A program made the translations under genes and the position numbers. A DNA stretch of 64,000 nucleotides from Sarcina sp. DSM 11001 (GTDB lineage Bacteria > Bacillota > Clostridia > Lachnospirales > Lachnospiraceae). Of this stretch, positions 8,488 through 15,852 are shown piece by piece (position 1 is the first letter of the stretch; every line of letters begins with the position of its first letter). The stretch lies in contig NZ_FNFZ01000023.1 of the NCBI RefSeq assembly GCF_900101015.1, positions 1 to 64,000 of the forward strand, read 5' to 3'. The notes below the pieces were generated by a model. It was not told where the DNA came from. It saw nothing but the letters and a program-made list of their open reading frames with translations, and did no database searches.

Positions 8488-9216
8488 ATGCCAAGACCCA
8501 TCAGATGCCGGAGAATAGAGCGGCTGCCGGTCTATCGCAGCTTCTCGCCCAACGATATAACAGCCGCCGAGAGTGTGCAAATGACGGTGGATGAGTTTGA
8601 AGCCTTACGCCTTCTTGATGACGAAGGACTCACGCAGGAAGCCTGTGCGGCCAGAATGAACATTGCCCGGACCACGGTCACATCGATCTACGACAGCGCA
8701 CGGAAAAAGGTCGCGGATGCCCTGGTTCATGGGAAAAGGCTGTTGATCACAGGCGGCCGCTGTGAATTCGCGCCGGTCGAAATTAAACAGCACATAATGG
8801 AGAAAGGAAGCAGTACCATGAGAATCGCAGTTACTTACGAAAACGGGGAGATCTTCCAGCATTTTGGGCATTCAGAACGGTTCAAACTGTATGATGTTGA
8901 GGACGGTAAGATCACAGGAGAACAGGTTGTAGATACAAACGGCAGCGGACATGGTGCACTGGCCGGTTTCCTGCAGGCGGCAAAGGCGGACGCGCTGATC
9001 TGCGGAGGCATTGGCATGGGAGCGCAGATGGCACTGGCAGATGCCGGGATTAAACTCTACGCCGGTGTCCGGGGCTCAGCGGATGCGGCGGCAAAGTCTC
9101 TCGCATCAGGAACATTGGAGTACGATCCGGATGCCCATTGCGATCACCACGGGCATCATCACGATGGCGATTGCGGACACGATCACTGCGCAGATCACCA
9201 CTGCCGCGGAAATTAA
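8488..9216 (+). CDS. DUF134 (UPF0251) HTH - NifX/NifB-like fusion with His-rich tail
   Basis: The 242-residue product has three parts. Residues 1 to about 100 are a DUF134/UPF0251 domain (MPRPIRCRRIERLPVYRSF...) with a helix-turn-helix ('LTQEACAARMNIARTTVTSIYDSARKKVADAL'). Residues about 111-215 are a dinitrogenase iron-molybdenum cofactor-type domain (RIAVTYENGEIFQHFGHSERF...ADALICGGIGMGAQ). The tail is a His/Cys/Asp-rich metal-binding stretch (HCDHHGHHHDGDCGHDHCADHHC). The ATG at 8488 follows GGAAAGGAGGG; the open frame extends further upstream but through the promoter. An internal ATG at 8818 with an AAAGGAAG site could yield the second domain alone. Probable metal- or oxyanion-responsive regulator of itself and of the chromate transporter genes behind it. 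Confidence 0.85.
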   Translation: MPRPIRCRRIERLPVYRSFSPNDITAAESVQMTVDEFEALRLLDDEGLTQEACAARMNIARTTVTSIYDSARKKVADALVHGKRLLITGGRCEFAPVEIKQHIMEKGSSTMRIAVTYENGEIFQHFGHSERFKLYDVEDGKITGEQVVDTNGSGHGALAGFLQAAKADALICGGIGMGAQMALADAGIKLYAGVRGSADAAAKSLASGTLEYDPDAHCDHHGHHHDGDCGHDHCADHHCRGN

Positions 9217-9219
9217 CGT

Positions 9220-9795
9220 ATGAATATTGTGCTTGATCTTTTTCTGACGTTCGCCAAAATCGGGCTTTTTACTTTTGGCGGAGGATATGCCATGATCTCC
9301 CTGATAGAGGATTCCTGTGTGGAAAAGAAGCAGTGGATCACTCACGATGAGATGATGAACGTCACGGTGATCGCAGAATCCACACCGGGTCCGATCGCTA
9401 TCAATTGTGCCACCTTTGTCGGTTATAAACAGAAAGGTCTGACCGGAGCTGTCGCAGCGACAATCGGCATGGTACTTCCCTCATTTTGCATCATATTCCT
9501 GGTTTCCATGTTTCTGGACAACTTTCTGGAGATTGCGTGGATCGCTCATGCTTTCATGGGGATCAGGATCGCAGTAGGCATATTGATTCTTGACGCTGCG
9601 CTCAAGATGATCAAAAAGATGCAGAAAAAGCCGATGCCGCTCACCATCATGATCTGCGCTTTTGTTTCTATGCTGGCGATCGACGTCTTTGCCCTGCGGG
9701 TATCCTCTATCACCCTGATGCTGATTGCGGCAGTCATCAGTCTCTCTATATTCCTGATCAGGCAGAATGCCGGAAAGGCAGGTGCAGCTAAATGA
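9220..9795 (+). CDS. chrA: Chromate transporter, first half of a split pair
   Basis: A 191-residue membrane protein of the CHR family, short-chain type, in which one half-transporter is encoded per gene and the pair acts together. Visible marks are 'FGGGYAMISLIED', 'ESTPGPIAINCATFVGYKQKG' and the hydrophobic C-terminal half. It starts 3 bases after the stop of the DUF134-NifX gene with no clear ribosome site, so translation is probably coupled. CHR proteins export chromate in some bacteria, but in anaerobes the natural substrate is often unknown. Confidence 0.9.
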   Translation: MNIVLDLFLTFAKIGLFTFGGGYAMISLIEDSCVEKKQWITHDEMMNVTVIAESTPGPIAINCATFVGYKQKGLTGAVAATIGMVLPSFCIIFLVSMFLDNFLEIAWIAHAFMGIRIAVGILILDAALKMIKKMQKKPMPLTIMICAFVSMLAIDVFALRVSSITLMLIAAVISLSIFLIRQNAGKAGAAK

Positions 9796-10355
9796 TATGC
9801 TTCGATTTGCTTATCGGCTTTTTGAAGGTTGGCCTGTTCGCTTTTGGCGGAGCATACGGCGCAATCCCTCTGATCAGAGACGTGGTGCTCTCATATGGCT
9901 GGATTGAGGATGAAATGCTTACATACATGATCGCGGTCAGTGAGAGTACACCGGGACCCATTATGGTTAATCTGGCAACGTATGTCGGCAGTTCACAGGC
10001 AGGCTTCCGGGGTGCTCTTATTGCCACAACTGCAGTGGTGCTTCCCTCTTTTATTATTATCCTGCTCATCATGGTCCTGTTGAAAAAACTGCTGAAGAAC
10101 CCCTATGTGCAAGCTGTTCTGCGAGGATTGAAACCGTGCATCATAGGTATCATTCTGGCAACAGGTGTCTTTATGATTTTGCAGCATAGCGTAGGAAGTC
10201 CTGGGGCACTTTCGTTCGATACGACTGCAATTATAATGACGATCGTTCTTGGAACTGTATACTTCGGTTCGAGAAAAGTTCTGAAGAATGGTATTTCACC
10301 GATTGGATTGATTGGAATATCGGCTTTAGCAGGATTAATCGTATACGGATTATAG
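9792..10355 (+). CDS. chrA: Chromate transporter, second half of a split pair
   Basis: The 187-residue partner half-transporter, with 'FGGAYGAIPLIRDVVLSYGW' and 'ESTPGPIMVNLATYVGSSQAG'. Its ATG overlaps the stop of the first half by 4 bases (ATGA), the sign of coupled translation and of a 1:1 heteromer. It is the last gene of the three-gene unit that starts at the double-operator promoter. A Family A repeat follows 29 bases later. Confidence 0.9.
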   Translation: MICFDLLIGFLKVGLFAFGGAYGAIPLIRDVVLSYGWIEDEMLTYMIAVSESTPGPIMVNLATYVGSSQAGFRGALIATTAVVLPSFIIILLIMVLLKKLLKNPYVQAVLRGLKPCIIGIILATGVFMILQHSVGSPGALSFDTTAIIMTIVLGTVYFGSRKVLKNGISPIGLIGISALAGLIVYGL

Positions 10356-10384
10356 ATTTGTATGCAGGGAAGGGGACGGCTTGA

Positions 10385-10554
10385 GTTACTGTACACGCCC
10401 CCTCGAGGGGCGGAATCATTGCTTCGCAATGCAGTAACTTGCGTTCGCCCATGCTGAATTCGCTTCGCGAATGGGGCGAACGCAGTTCCACTCGGGTTTT
10501 TCGCGAAAAATCCGCGAAAAACGCCTCGAATTTCGAGGGGGTCTGTACGGTAAC
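10385..10554 (+). repeat. Family A modular palindromic repeat, copy 3
   Basis: Bounded by inverted ends GTTACTGTAC (10385-10394) and GTACGGTAAC (10545-10554). It carries the TTTTTCGCG core hairpin but a different side hairpin, built on GCGTTCGCCC and GGGGCGAACGC. It also has a CCCCCTCGAGGGG palindrome. Confidence 0.85.
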
Positions 10555-10593
10555 CGGCTTGAACCCGATTTGAACCCGAAGCCTTGTGGAGTC

Positions 10594-10622
10594 TTGAATC
10601 AGAGTCTGAAAGAGGATATAAT
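10594..10622 (+). promoter_or_regulatory. Promoter of the GNAT leader RNA
   Basis: -35 TTGAAT (10594-10599), a 17-base spacer and -10 TATAAT (10617-10622). The predicted start is near 10629, about 160 bases before the GNAT start codon. Confidence 0.8.
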
Positions 10623-10628
10623 ATGCTC

Positions 10629-10773
10629 GTAATTTAATATAGGTCATCGGAGGACAGTACGCCGCAGCGTAGGGGATCGTAAAGCGAAAGCTTTGCAGGC
10701 CGCCTGTCGGATAAGATGTCGAGTGAGCTCGGAACAATTGGCTTAAAAAGCCTTTTGCTGCCGGGCTTTTTTG
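10629..10773 (+). ncRNA. Structured leader RNA with attenuator-like ending
   Basis: After a strong promoter the transcript can fold a three-way junction: GACAG (10653-10657) pairs with CTGTC (10704-10708) and encloses hairpins TACGC-CGCA-GCGTA and AAAGC-GAAA-GCTTT (a GNRA loop). A further CGAG-TGAG-CTCG hairpin follows. The end can form either GGCTT-AAA-AAGCC (10740-10752) or a terminator AAAAAGCC...GGGCTTTTTT (10745-10772); the two share bases and exclude each other. It is not a riboswitch class I recognise: TPP, T-box, SAM, c-di-GMP, guanidine and yybP-ykoY consensus elements are absent. It may be a cis-acting riboswitch for the GNAT gene or a stand-alone small RNA. Confidence 0.6.
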
Positions 10774-10791
10774 TTGAAGGAGATTGAAAAA

Positions 10792-11343
10792 TTGAAAGAA
10801 ATTACTCTTACTCTACTCACAGGGAATGATAGGGAACAATTCATTCTTGATAATCAGTGCGCATTCAAATACGGGGCAATGGAAGAATTTGGAGAAAGAG
10901 ACAGTCACTTTGAGGAAGACGGTGAGATCATTTCCCGAAAGACCATTGAAAACAGCATCGACCAGGGTGTTGCCTACCGGATTCGTGAGGATGGGAGGAT
11001 TGTCGGGGGTCTTGTGCTGCAAATCAATGAAAAGACACACCACAATCATCTGGATCTTTTGTTTGTCAGCCCGAATGCCCACAGTAAAGGCATTGGCACG
11101 GCTGCATGGAAGTGTGTCGAATCGCTTTATCCTGAGACAAAAGCGTGGGAAACATGTACTCCCTATTTTGAGAAAAGGAACATCCATTTCTATGTTAATA
11201 AATGCGGATTTCACATCGTGGAGTTTTTCAACAGCCTCCATCCTGATCCCCGGGATCCGGAAACAGGAAATGCGGCAGATTTTGAAAACGGCGGGGAGAT
11301 GTTCCGGTTTGAAAAGGTCGTGAACTTGAAGACACGAATTTAG
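10792..11343 (+). CDS. GNAT-family N-acetyltransferase
   Basis: The product has a GCN5-related acetyltransferase fold. The core acetyl-CoA site is in 'HLDLLFVSPNAHSKGIGTAAWKCVESLYP' (R/Q-x-x-G-x-A-type loop, here HSKGIGTAA), followed by 'ETCTPYFEKRNIHFYVNKCGFHIVEFF', typical of the C-terminal half. The TTG at 10792 is chosen because AAGGAG sits about 10 bases upstream; a TTG at 10771 lies inside the terminator's T tract. The ribosome site begins directly after that T tract, so expression depends on read-through of the leader terminator. The acceptor substrate is unknown. Confidence 0.85.
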   Translation: MKEITLTLLTGNDREQFILDNQCAFKYGAMEEFGERDSHFEEDGEIISRKTIENSIDQGVAYRIREDGRIVGGLVLQINEKTHHNHLDLLFVSPNAHSKGIGTAAWKCVESLYPETKAWETCTPYFEKRNIHFYVNKCGFHIVEFFNSLHPDPRDPETGNAADFENGGEMFRFEKVVNLKTRI

Positions 11344-12068
11344 TTTGATGATCGATGGTCCTGGCGACCTTTCTGTAAACGTAGATCAGGCAGAGCAGTA
11401 CGACCACAAACTGAATCAGATAGACAATCGTTGTGTCGACATTTCCTGTTGCTTTTCTGTTTTCCGTGAAGTTTTCTCTGAAGGCTTCTTTTTTTGAACG
11501 GTTTGATCTGTTTTATGGAAACGCCTTTTTTTACGAGATAAACCCGGTCGGAAATCTCCATCAAAGCCCGGTCATTGTAGGAGTCCGTGTAAAAGACATC
11601 TATGGGAGTATCACCGTAGAGTTCTTTGTAGCGCCTGACTTTATTGTCTTTAAAGTTCAAGTAGGTGAATCTGCCGCTGTTGAGATCCACTTCTGAGCTG
11701 ATGATGTGATCCGTGTGCAGCCTGTCCCTGATTCCATTGATCAAAACATCCGGCCCGGCAGTGATAATAATGTCCTCCGGGCCGATCAGTTTCAGGATCC
11801 TTTCGTTCAGCTTATGTGCGTGGGTCTGCCAGAACCTTTCAATGATCCGCGGCACCTCGTCCTTGTCTTCCATGACCGCCTGGCAGAAATCGTTCAGGAT
11901 GGTTTCCATCTCTTCTCTTCCGATCATACACAGTTTGTATTTGACCAGATTTGTGAAGATCATGGGAAGATAGAGGATGATCTTTTTGTTGTTCCTGATC
12001 ATATAAACTGCGAGGTCTATGGAACTTTCGCCGCGGTAAATGGTGTTATCGAAGTCAAAAGCCTTCAT
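11340..12068 (-). CDS. HAD-superfamily phosphatase (PSP-like, HAD-IB), probable frameshift at 3' end
   Basis: Residues 1 to about 190 match the HAD-IB phosphoserine-phosphatase-like group: motif I 'AFDFDNTIYRGES' (nucleophile Asp), motif II 'IITAGPDVLI', Lys near 'DNKVRRYKE' and motif IV 'DVFYTDSYNDRALM'. The last 50 residues (RSLQRKLHGKQKSNRKCRHNDC...) do not look like protein evolved in that frame. At a run of seven A (about 11493-11499) a shift of one base gives instead a tail ending in a clear transmembrane segment (TTIVYLIQFVVVLLCLIYVYRK). The other shift gives a short basic tail. The gene may be frameshifted, recoded or mis-sequenced. It converges on the GNAT gene with 4 bases of overlap. 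Confidence 0.8.
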   Translation of the reverse strand: MKAFDFDNTIYRGESSIDLAVYMIRNNKKIILYLPMIFTNLVKYKLCMIGREEMETILNDFCQAVMEDKDEVPRIIERFWQTHAHKLNERILKLIGPEDIIITAGPDVLINGIRDRLHTDHIISSEVDLNSGRFTYLNFKDNKVRRYKELYGDTPIDVFYTDSYNDRALMEISDRVYLVKKGVSIKQIKPFKKRSLQRKLHGKQKSNRKCRHNDCLSDSVCGRTALPDLRLQKGRQDHRSSN

Positions 12069-12179
12069 TGCCAGTCTCCTCCTGAATTAAAGCCGACAGA
12101 TGATTCATGTCTTTTTTCAAACGAGGTCTTCGGTAATTATATGCTTTTGCAGTGAAAAAGGGAACTGTACCGGGTAGAG

Positions 12180-12228
12180 AAAAGGACCTGTAAAGAAACA
12201 GCAAAGAGTTTCTTTACAGGTCCTTTTT
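12180..12228. terminator. Bidirectional terminator
   Basis: A 20-bp near-perfect stem, AAAAGGACCTGTAAAGAAAC (12180-12199) with its complement at 12208-12227, followed by a T run on the plus strand and by T on the minus strand. It separates the HAD gene promoter region from the next symporter gene. Confidence 0.85.
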
Positions 12229-12357
12229 CAGGGAGGCGGGTTACTATGTGTCCTGGAGATTGATTTTTCGTTTAAAATTGAACATAATTGGACGAAAAGG
12301 AAATTCGCTGGATGAAAGCAGATCATTTCACGAAAAAAATGTAGAGGAGAATTTGTC

Positions 12358-13755
12358 ATGATTCAATTGGCAACAAAACATGATGATCCCGAAATGAAAT
12401 TGAGTTGGGGAGAGCGGATCGGATTCGGAATGGCTTCCTGTGGAAATGGAATGCTCACGGGCGTTCTGGGTTCGTTCATTATGATTTATATGATGAACGT
12501 TGCCCTCATTGATGCAGGGATCCTTTCCATTATGTTCGGGCTCTCCAGGTTGATCGACGGATTATCTGATATTGTAATAGGAAACATTGTTGACCACACC
12601 CGGTCGAAAATGGGCAAAGCGAGGGTGTGGCTGCTGCGCATGTGTCTTCCGATGGCGGTCAGCCTGGTTCTGGTTTTCTTCGTTCCGAAGAGCTTTCCCT
12701 CGACGCTGAAATACATATACATTTTTGTTATTTACAATCTGGCAAATTCGGTTTTTTTGACGTTCATACAGGTACCGTATTTTTCCATGATTTCCCTGAT
12801 GACCCAAAACAGAGGAGAACGCGGCATACTGGGCAACATCCAGCAGCTTTTCCAGGCGATCGGTACTATTTTGATCAACACCTTCTTTATCCCTCTTCTG
12901 TTTTTGTTCAGCGATAGTGCTGACAATCCGAATACACAGGCAGGTTTTACCGGTGCGGTTATCGTAGTCAGTGTCTTTGTGCTTGTTTCGACACTGATTA
13001 CAGTCTTTACTACCAAAGAACGGGCAGGCGGCGTAGAGATGAAAATCGACAAAGTAAAGCCTTCAGCCGCGATCAAGGCGCTGTTCCAAAACAAGTACTG
13101 GGTCATGATGTTTTTTGCGGTTTTTTTTACCTTTCTCATCAAAATCTTTATGTCCGCAAGCGGCACCAATTATGCCCTGTATGTTCTCAATGACTATTCA
13201 AAATTCGGCCTGCTTGCAAACGCCTTTGCAGTATCCCAGCTGGGGGTCATGATTCTGACGCCGTTTTTGATGAAGAAGATCGGCAAGAGTTGGGTGTTCA
13301 TACTCGGAACGGGACTGATGGCCATGGGCTGCATAGCTTTCAATTTCTGTGAGCCCGGCCTGATACCCATCGTTCTGTGCAACATCGTGAAGGGCTGTGG
13401 TATGGGCATGTCTTCGGGAATGGCGATGGGCCTTGTGGCCGACTCGATCACCTACGGCAGATTAAAGACAGGTATCGAGGCAGTCGGTATGGGCAACGCC
13501 GGATCCTCCGCTGCGCAGAAACTCGGTCTCGGACTCGGCGTCGCCATATTCGGCGGAGCGATAGCATGGGCCGGCCTCGACGGCAGAAAAGCTGCTCAGG
13601 GGATTGCCCAGTCGAAAACTGTGATATTGACGATCCGCGCATTCTATAACTGGATACCAATGATTTTGTCTATTATCCTGTTTGTGGCCTTCGTAACTAC
13701 GTTTCATCTTGAACACGACTTGGAGGAATTGAGCAAGAGTAGACAAGGGGAGTAG
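12358..13755 (+). CDS. GPH-family sugar:cation symporter
   Basis: A 465-residue integral membrane protein of the glycoside-pentoside-hexuronide:cation symporter family, with 'FGLSRLIDGLSDIVIGNIVDHTRSKMGKARVW' as the family signature and about 12 hydrophobic helices. A good ribosome site (AGAGGAG) precedes ATG 12358. It is a paralogue of the 2169-3572 symporter at the family level but clearly diverged. No hydrolase is adjacent, so the substrate is unknown; glucuronides, xylosides and melibiose are known family substrates. A Family B repeat begins 11 bases after the stop. Confidence 0.88.
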   Translation: MIQLATKHDDPEMKLSWGERIGFGMASCGNGMLTGVLGSFIMIYMMNVALIDAGILSIMFGLSRLIDGLSDIVIGNIVDHTRSKMGKARVWLLRMCLPMAVSLVLVFFVPKSFPSTLKYIYIFVIYNLANSVFLTFIQVPYFSMISLMTQNRGERGILGNIQQLFQAIGTILINTFFIPLLFLFSDSADNPNTQAGFTGAVIVVSVFVLVSTLITVFTTKERAGGVEMKIDKVKPSAAIKALFQNKYWVMMFFAVFFTFLIKIFMSASGTNYALYVLNDYSKFGLLANAFAVSQLGVMILTPFLMKKIGKSWVFILGTGLMAMGCIAFNFCEPGLIPIVLCNIVKGCGMGMSSGMAMGLVADSITYGRLKTGIEAVGMGNAGSSAAQKLGLGLGVAIFGGAIAWAGLDGRKAAQGIAQSKTVILTIRAFYNWIPMILSIILFVAFVTTFHLEHDLEELSKSRQGE

Positions 13756-13766
13756 ACAAGGGGGTA

Positions 13767-13846
13767 GACAGGGGGACGGTCCTTTTGTTTCCGTCCCCCC
13801 TGATTCATGAAAACACAGGGGACAGAAACAAAAGGACCGTCCCCTT
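13767..13846. repeat. Family B REP-like repeat, copy 2
   Basis: The inverted pair GGGGGACGGTCCTTTTGT...CCGTCCCCCC and GGGGACAGAAACAAAAGGACCGTCCCC. Its right end directly abuts the truncated efflux gene. Confidence 0.85.
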
Positions 13847-13848
13847 GA

Positions 13849-14286
13849 ATGTTTGGGACAGGTTTAGGCTTTCCCACGTCGCTTTGCGTAGATGTGCCTC
13901 TGTCAACGATTCCGCCGCAGGTGCAGAACAGCTGCTCCGGATTAGTCTCAACAGGCCAAAGCCTGGGCATGTCTATGGGAACCGGCATCATTGGCGTTGT
14001 CCTGACTCTGGGAGCAGTCAGTGGACTACGGGAGGCGATCAACACCTATACACCTATGAATTTGTCTAATGAAGCATTCAGAGCTAATGCGGAAATGTAT
14101 ATGCAAAAGATGGGAAATGTCAATCCCTTAACTTTGACCGTAAGGGATCAGGATGCATACCAGAAAATTATCAATGCCGTCTATCAGAATGCCATGAGAG
14201 TGGTTATGATGGTGGCAGTGGGCTTGATCGTGCTGGGTGTCATTTTGACATTTTCACTAAACGATATTAAGAAGCAGAAAAGATGA
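13849..14286 (+). pseudogene. 5'-truncated MFS drug-efflux (EmrB/DHA2-like) gene
   Basis: Only about 145 codons remain, equal to the last quarter of a DHA2-type efflux protein: 'FPTSLCVDVPLSTIPPQVQNSCSGLVSTGQSLGMSMGTGIIGVVLTLG' (helices 10-11), a periplasmic-type loop and a final helix (VVMMVAVGLIVLGVILTFSLND). Homology begins within a few bases of the right edge of the Family B repeat, so the repeat marks the deletion or insertion junction. The ATG at 13849 has no ribosome site. Not expected to be functional. Confidence 0.8.
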
Positions 14287-14287
14287 T

Positions 14288-14364
14288 TTTTATTCTTCAT
14301 CGCGCGATACCCTCGACTGAATACATGGGTATTGCGCGATGAAAAATAAAAGATGAAGAATAAA
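14288..14364. repeat. Family C repeat (TTCTTCATCGCGCRATACC), copy 1
   Basis: TATTCTTCATCGCGCGATACC on the left is matched by GGTATTGCGCGATGAAAAAT and AAGATGAAGAATAAA on the right, giving a long hairpin. Related copies lie at 15600-15711, 34859-34892, 49223-49296 and 53525-53625. Confidence 0.8.
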
Positions 14365-14430
14365 TTCAGAGGGTTTCCGTCACCAGGAGCAGAGCGTGCT
14401 CCGGGTGCAGGAAACCCTTGTTCTGTGGAA

Positions 14431-14997
14431 TTACTTCTTCAGTGCCAGCCCATCCTTGAAGGCGTTGCCGACACGTTCCGTGACCTTGTAGTAACCGTGT
14501 GTGTAGGGGTCAAAGGCGATGGCATTGACCAATGACATATCAAGCTTTCCATTCACCATAACACTTTCATCGGCGGTGACATTGACGACTTTGCCGATTA
14601 CCCCGCAGCCGTATTCATTGGACTGGTATTCGATAAACTCGCATTCCAGACACAGCGGGAATTCATTGATAACAGGTGCGTCTACGGTTTCCGCCCTTTC
14701 GGCAGTCAGGCCGCTGCAGGCGAATTTGTCGGGTGTATTGTTTCCGGATACGACGCCGAAATAGTCTGCTTCTACCACATGAGCTGCATCAGCTATGCTC
14801 ACGGTGAAGGCGCCTCTGGCCTTGATATTTTTCACGGTCTTGTGGGACTCGGTGAGGTTCAGGGCGACAGTGCCCCTTTCCTGCATAGTGCCCCATGCTG
14901 CGTTCATTACGTTGACGCTGCCGTCTTCGTTATACGTTGCGACCATCAACACCGGCATCGGGAAAATACCTTCTGTGATCTTGAGTTTTGTTCTCAT
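14431..14997 (-). CDS. Flavin reductase-like domain protein
   Basis: A 188-residue cytoplasmic protein with the flavin reductase (FMN-binding split barrel) fold: 'PMPVLMVATYNEDGSVNVMNAAWGTMQERGTVALNLTESHKTVKNIKARGAFTVSIAD' is typical. Such proteins bind FMN and reduce flavins or act as small flavoproteins in anaerobes. It is divergent from an HxlR-family regulator 126 bases away, a common arrangement in which the regulator controls the flavoprotein in response to redox or electrophile stress (inference). Confidence 0.9.
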   Translation of the reverse strand: MRTKLKITEGIFPMPVLMVATYNEDGSVNVMNAAWGTMQERGTVALNLTESHKTVKNIKARGAFTVSIADAAHVVEADYFGVVSGNNTPDKFACSGLTAERAETVDAPVINEFPLCLECEFIEYQSNEYGCGVIGKVVNVTADESVMVNGKLDMSLVNAIAFDPYTHGYYKVTERVGNAFKDGLALKK

Positions 14998-15042
14998 AAC
15001 TGCTTCCTCTTTTTTGTGCTTGGATTGACAGGAACGTGTGTC

Positions 15043-15102
15043 GTACCTAAAATTATAGCCGGTGTGGGAACAGATACAAGTACTGATATCTAAGTAAGGT
15101 AC
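15043..15102. promoter_or_regulatory. Divergent flavin reductase / hxlR control region
   Basis: On the minus strand a -35 TTGTAT and a -10 TATAAT (15052-15057) are 16 bases apart, serving the flavin reductase. GTACCT (15043-15048) and AGGTAC (15097-15102) form an inverted pair around it, and AGTACT (15079-15084) adds a third related site. These are candidate HxlR-family operators; the binding is inferred. Confidence 0.5.
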
Positions 15103-15123
15103 TATCTTTGGAGAAAGCTTATC

Positions 15124-15456
15124 ATGATCAGAAATTATATAGAAGACGCCAATTTCGAAGATACCGGTTTCAGTTATACGCTGTCACTCATTTCCGGCAA
15201 GCATAAGATGAAGATCCTGTACTGCCTGATGGAATTTGAGCCCGTACGGTTCAATGAGCTCAGACGGTATTTAAAGACGATTTCAGATAAAACCCTCAGC
15301 GCAAATCTGAAAGAGCTGGAGGCCGACCATCTGATTGTGAGAAAGGAATATCCCCAGATCCCGCCAAAGGTGGAGTACAGCCTGAGCGAACGGGGAAAAT
15401 CGCTGATGGCGGTGCTGGATCAGCTGTGTGTATGGGGTGAGGATAACAAAGAATAA
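15124..15456 (+). CDS. HxlR-family winged-helix regulator
   Basis: A 110-residue DNA-binding protein with the HxlR fold: 'TLSLISGKHKMKILYCLMEFEPVRFNELRRYLKTISDKTLSANLKELEADHLIVRKEYPQIPPKVEYSLSERGKSL' covers the winged helix. Family members act as dimers sensing electrophiles or redox change, often through a conserved N-terminal Cys. Here no Cys is present at the N terminus (Cys residues are at about 36 and 105), so sensing may differ. It is divergent from the flavin reductase gene, its likely target. Confidence 0.9.
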   Translation: MIRNYIEDANFEDTGFSYTLSLISGKHKMKILYCLMEFEPVRFNELRRYLKTISDKTLSANLKELEADHLIVRKEYPQIPPKVEYSLSERGKSLMAVLDQLCVWGEDNKE

Positions 15457-15599
15457 ACGAGTGCTTCCGGCTCAAAGACGTGCAATGAACCCGGCGGCGT
15501 TGCTGCCATTAACGCCGAAGCGGACAGGTACGACAAAATCTTAAATTCGTTCGGCAAAACCGACGGGGAGTAGACGATACAGACAGTCGGCAGTTTTCT

Positions 15600-15711
15600 T
15601 ATTTTTTATTCTTCATCGCGTAATACCTGTGTCTTCAGACGTGGGATAAACGCGCAGAAAGGGAAACCCGCACGCGGGGCGCAAGACTCGCAAGCGAGTC
15701 TTCAATTCTGA
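15600..15711. repeat. Family C repeat, copy 2
   Basis: TTTTTATTCTTCATCGCGTA followed by a middle segment and the CAAGACTCGCAAGCGAGTCTT palindrome. The rest of the 15457-15852 gap holds no gene. Confidence 0.75.
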
Positions 15712-15752
15712 TGGAATATCCCATCCCATTCTTCCTCAACATCGATATCTGT

Positions 15753-15839
15753 GATAAGATAAAGAACTGATAAGGAAAAAATTGATAAGAAAAAAGATAA
15801 GTATGCCGCCTTTTGACGGAGGCCGCACTCTTATCATAA
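15753..15839. promoter_or_regulatory. Array of GATAAG boxes before a membrane protein gene
   Basis: GATAAG occurs at 15753, 15769, 15784 and 15796 on the plus strand, spaced 12 to 16 bases apart, and once inverted at 15830-15835. This could be a degenerate tandem repeat or a multi-site operator. No regulator can be assigned. Confidence 0.35.
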
Positions 15840-15852
15840 GGGGGAGAAAAAG

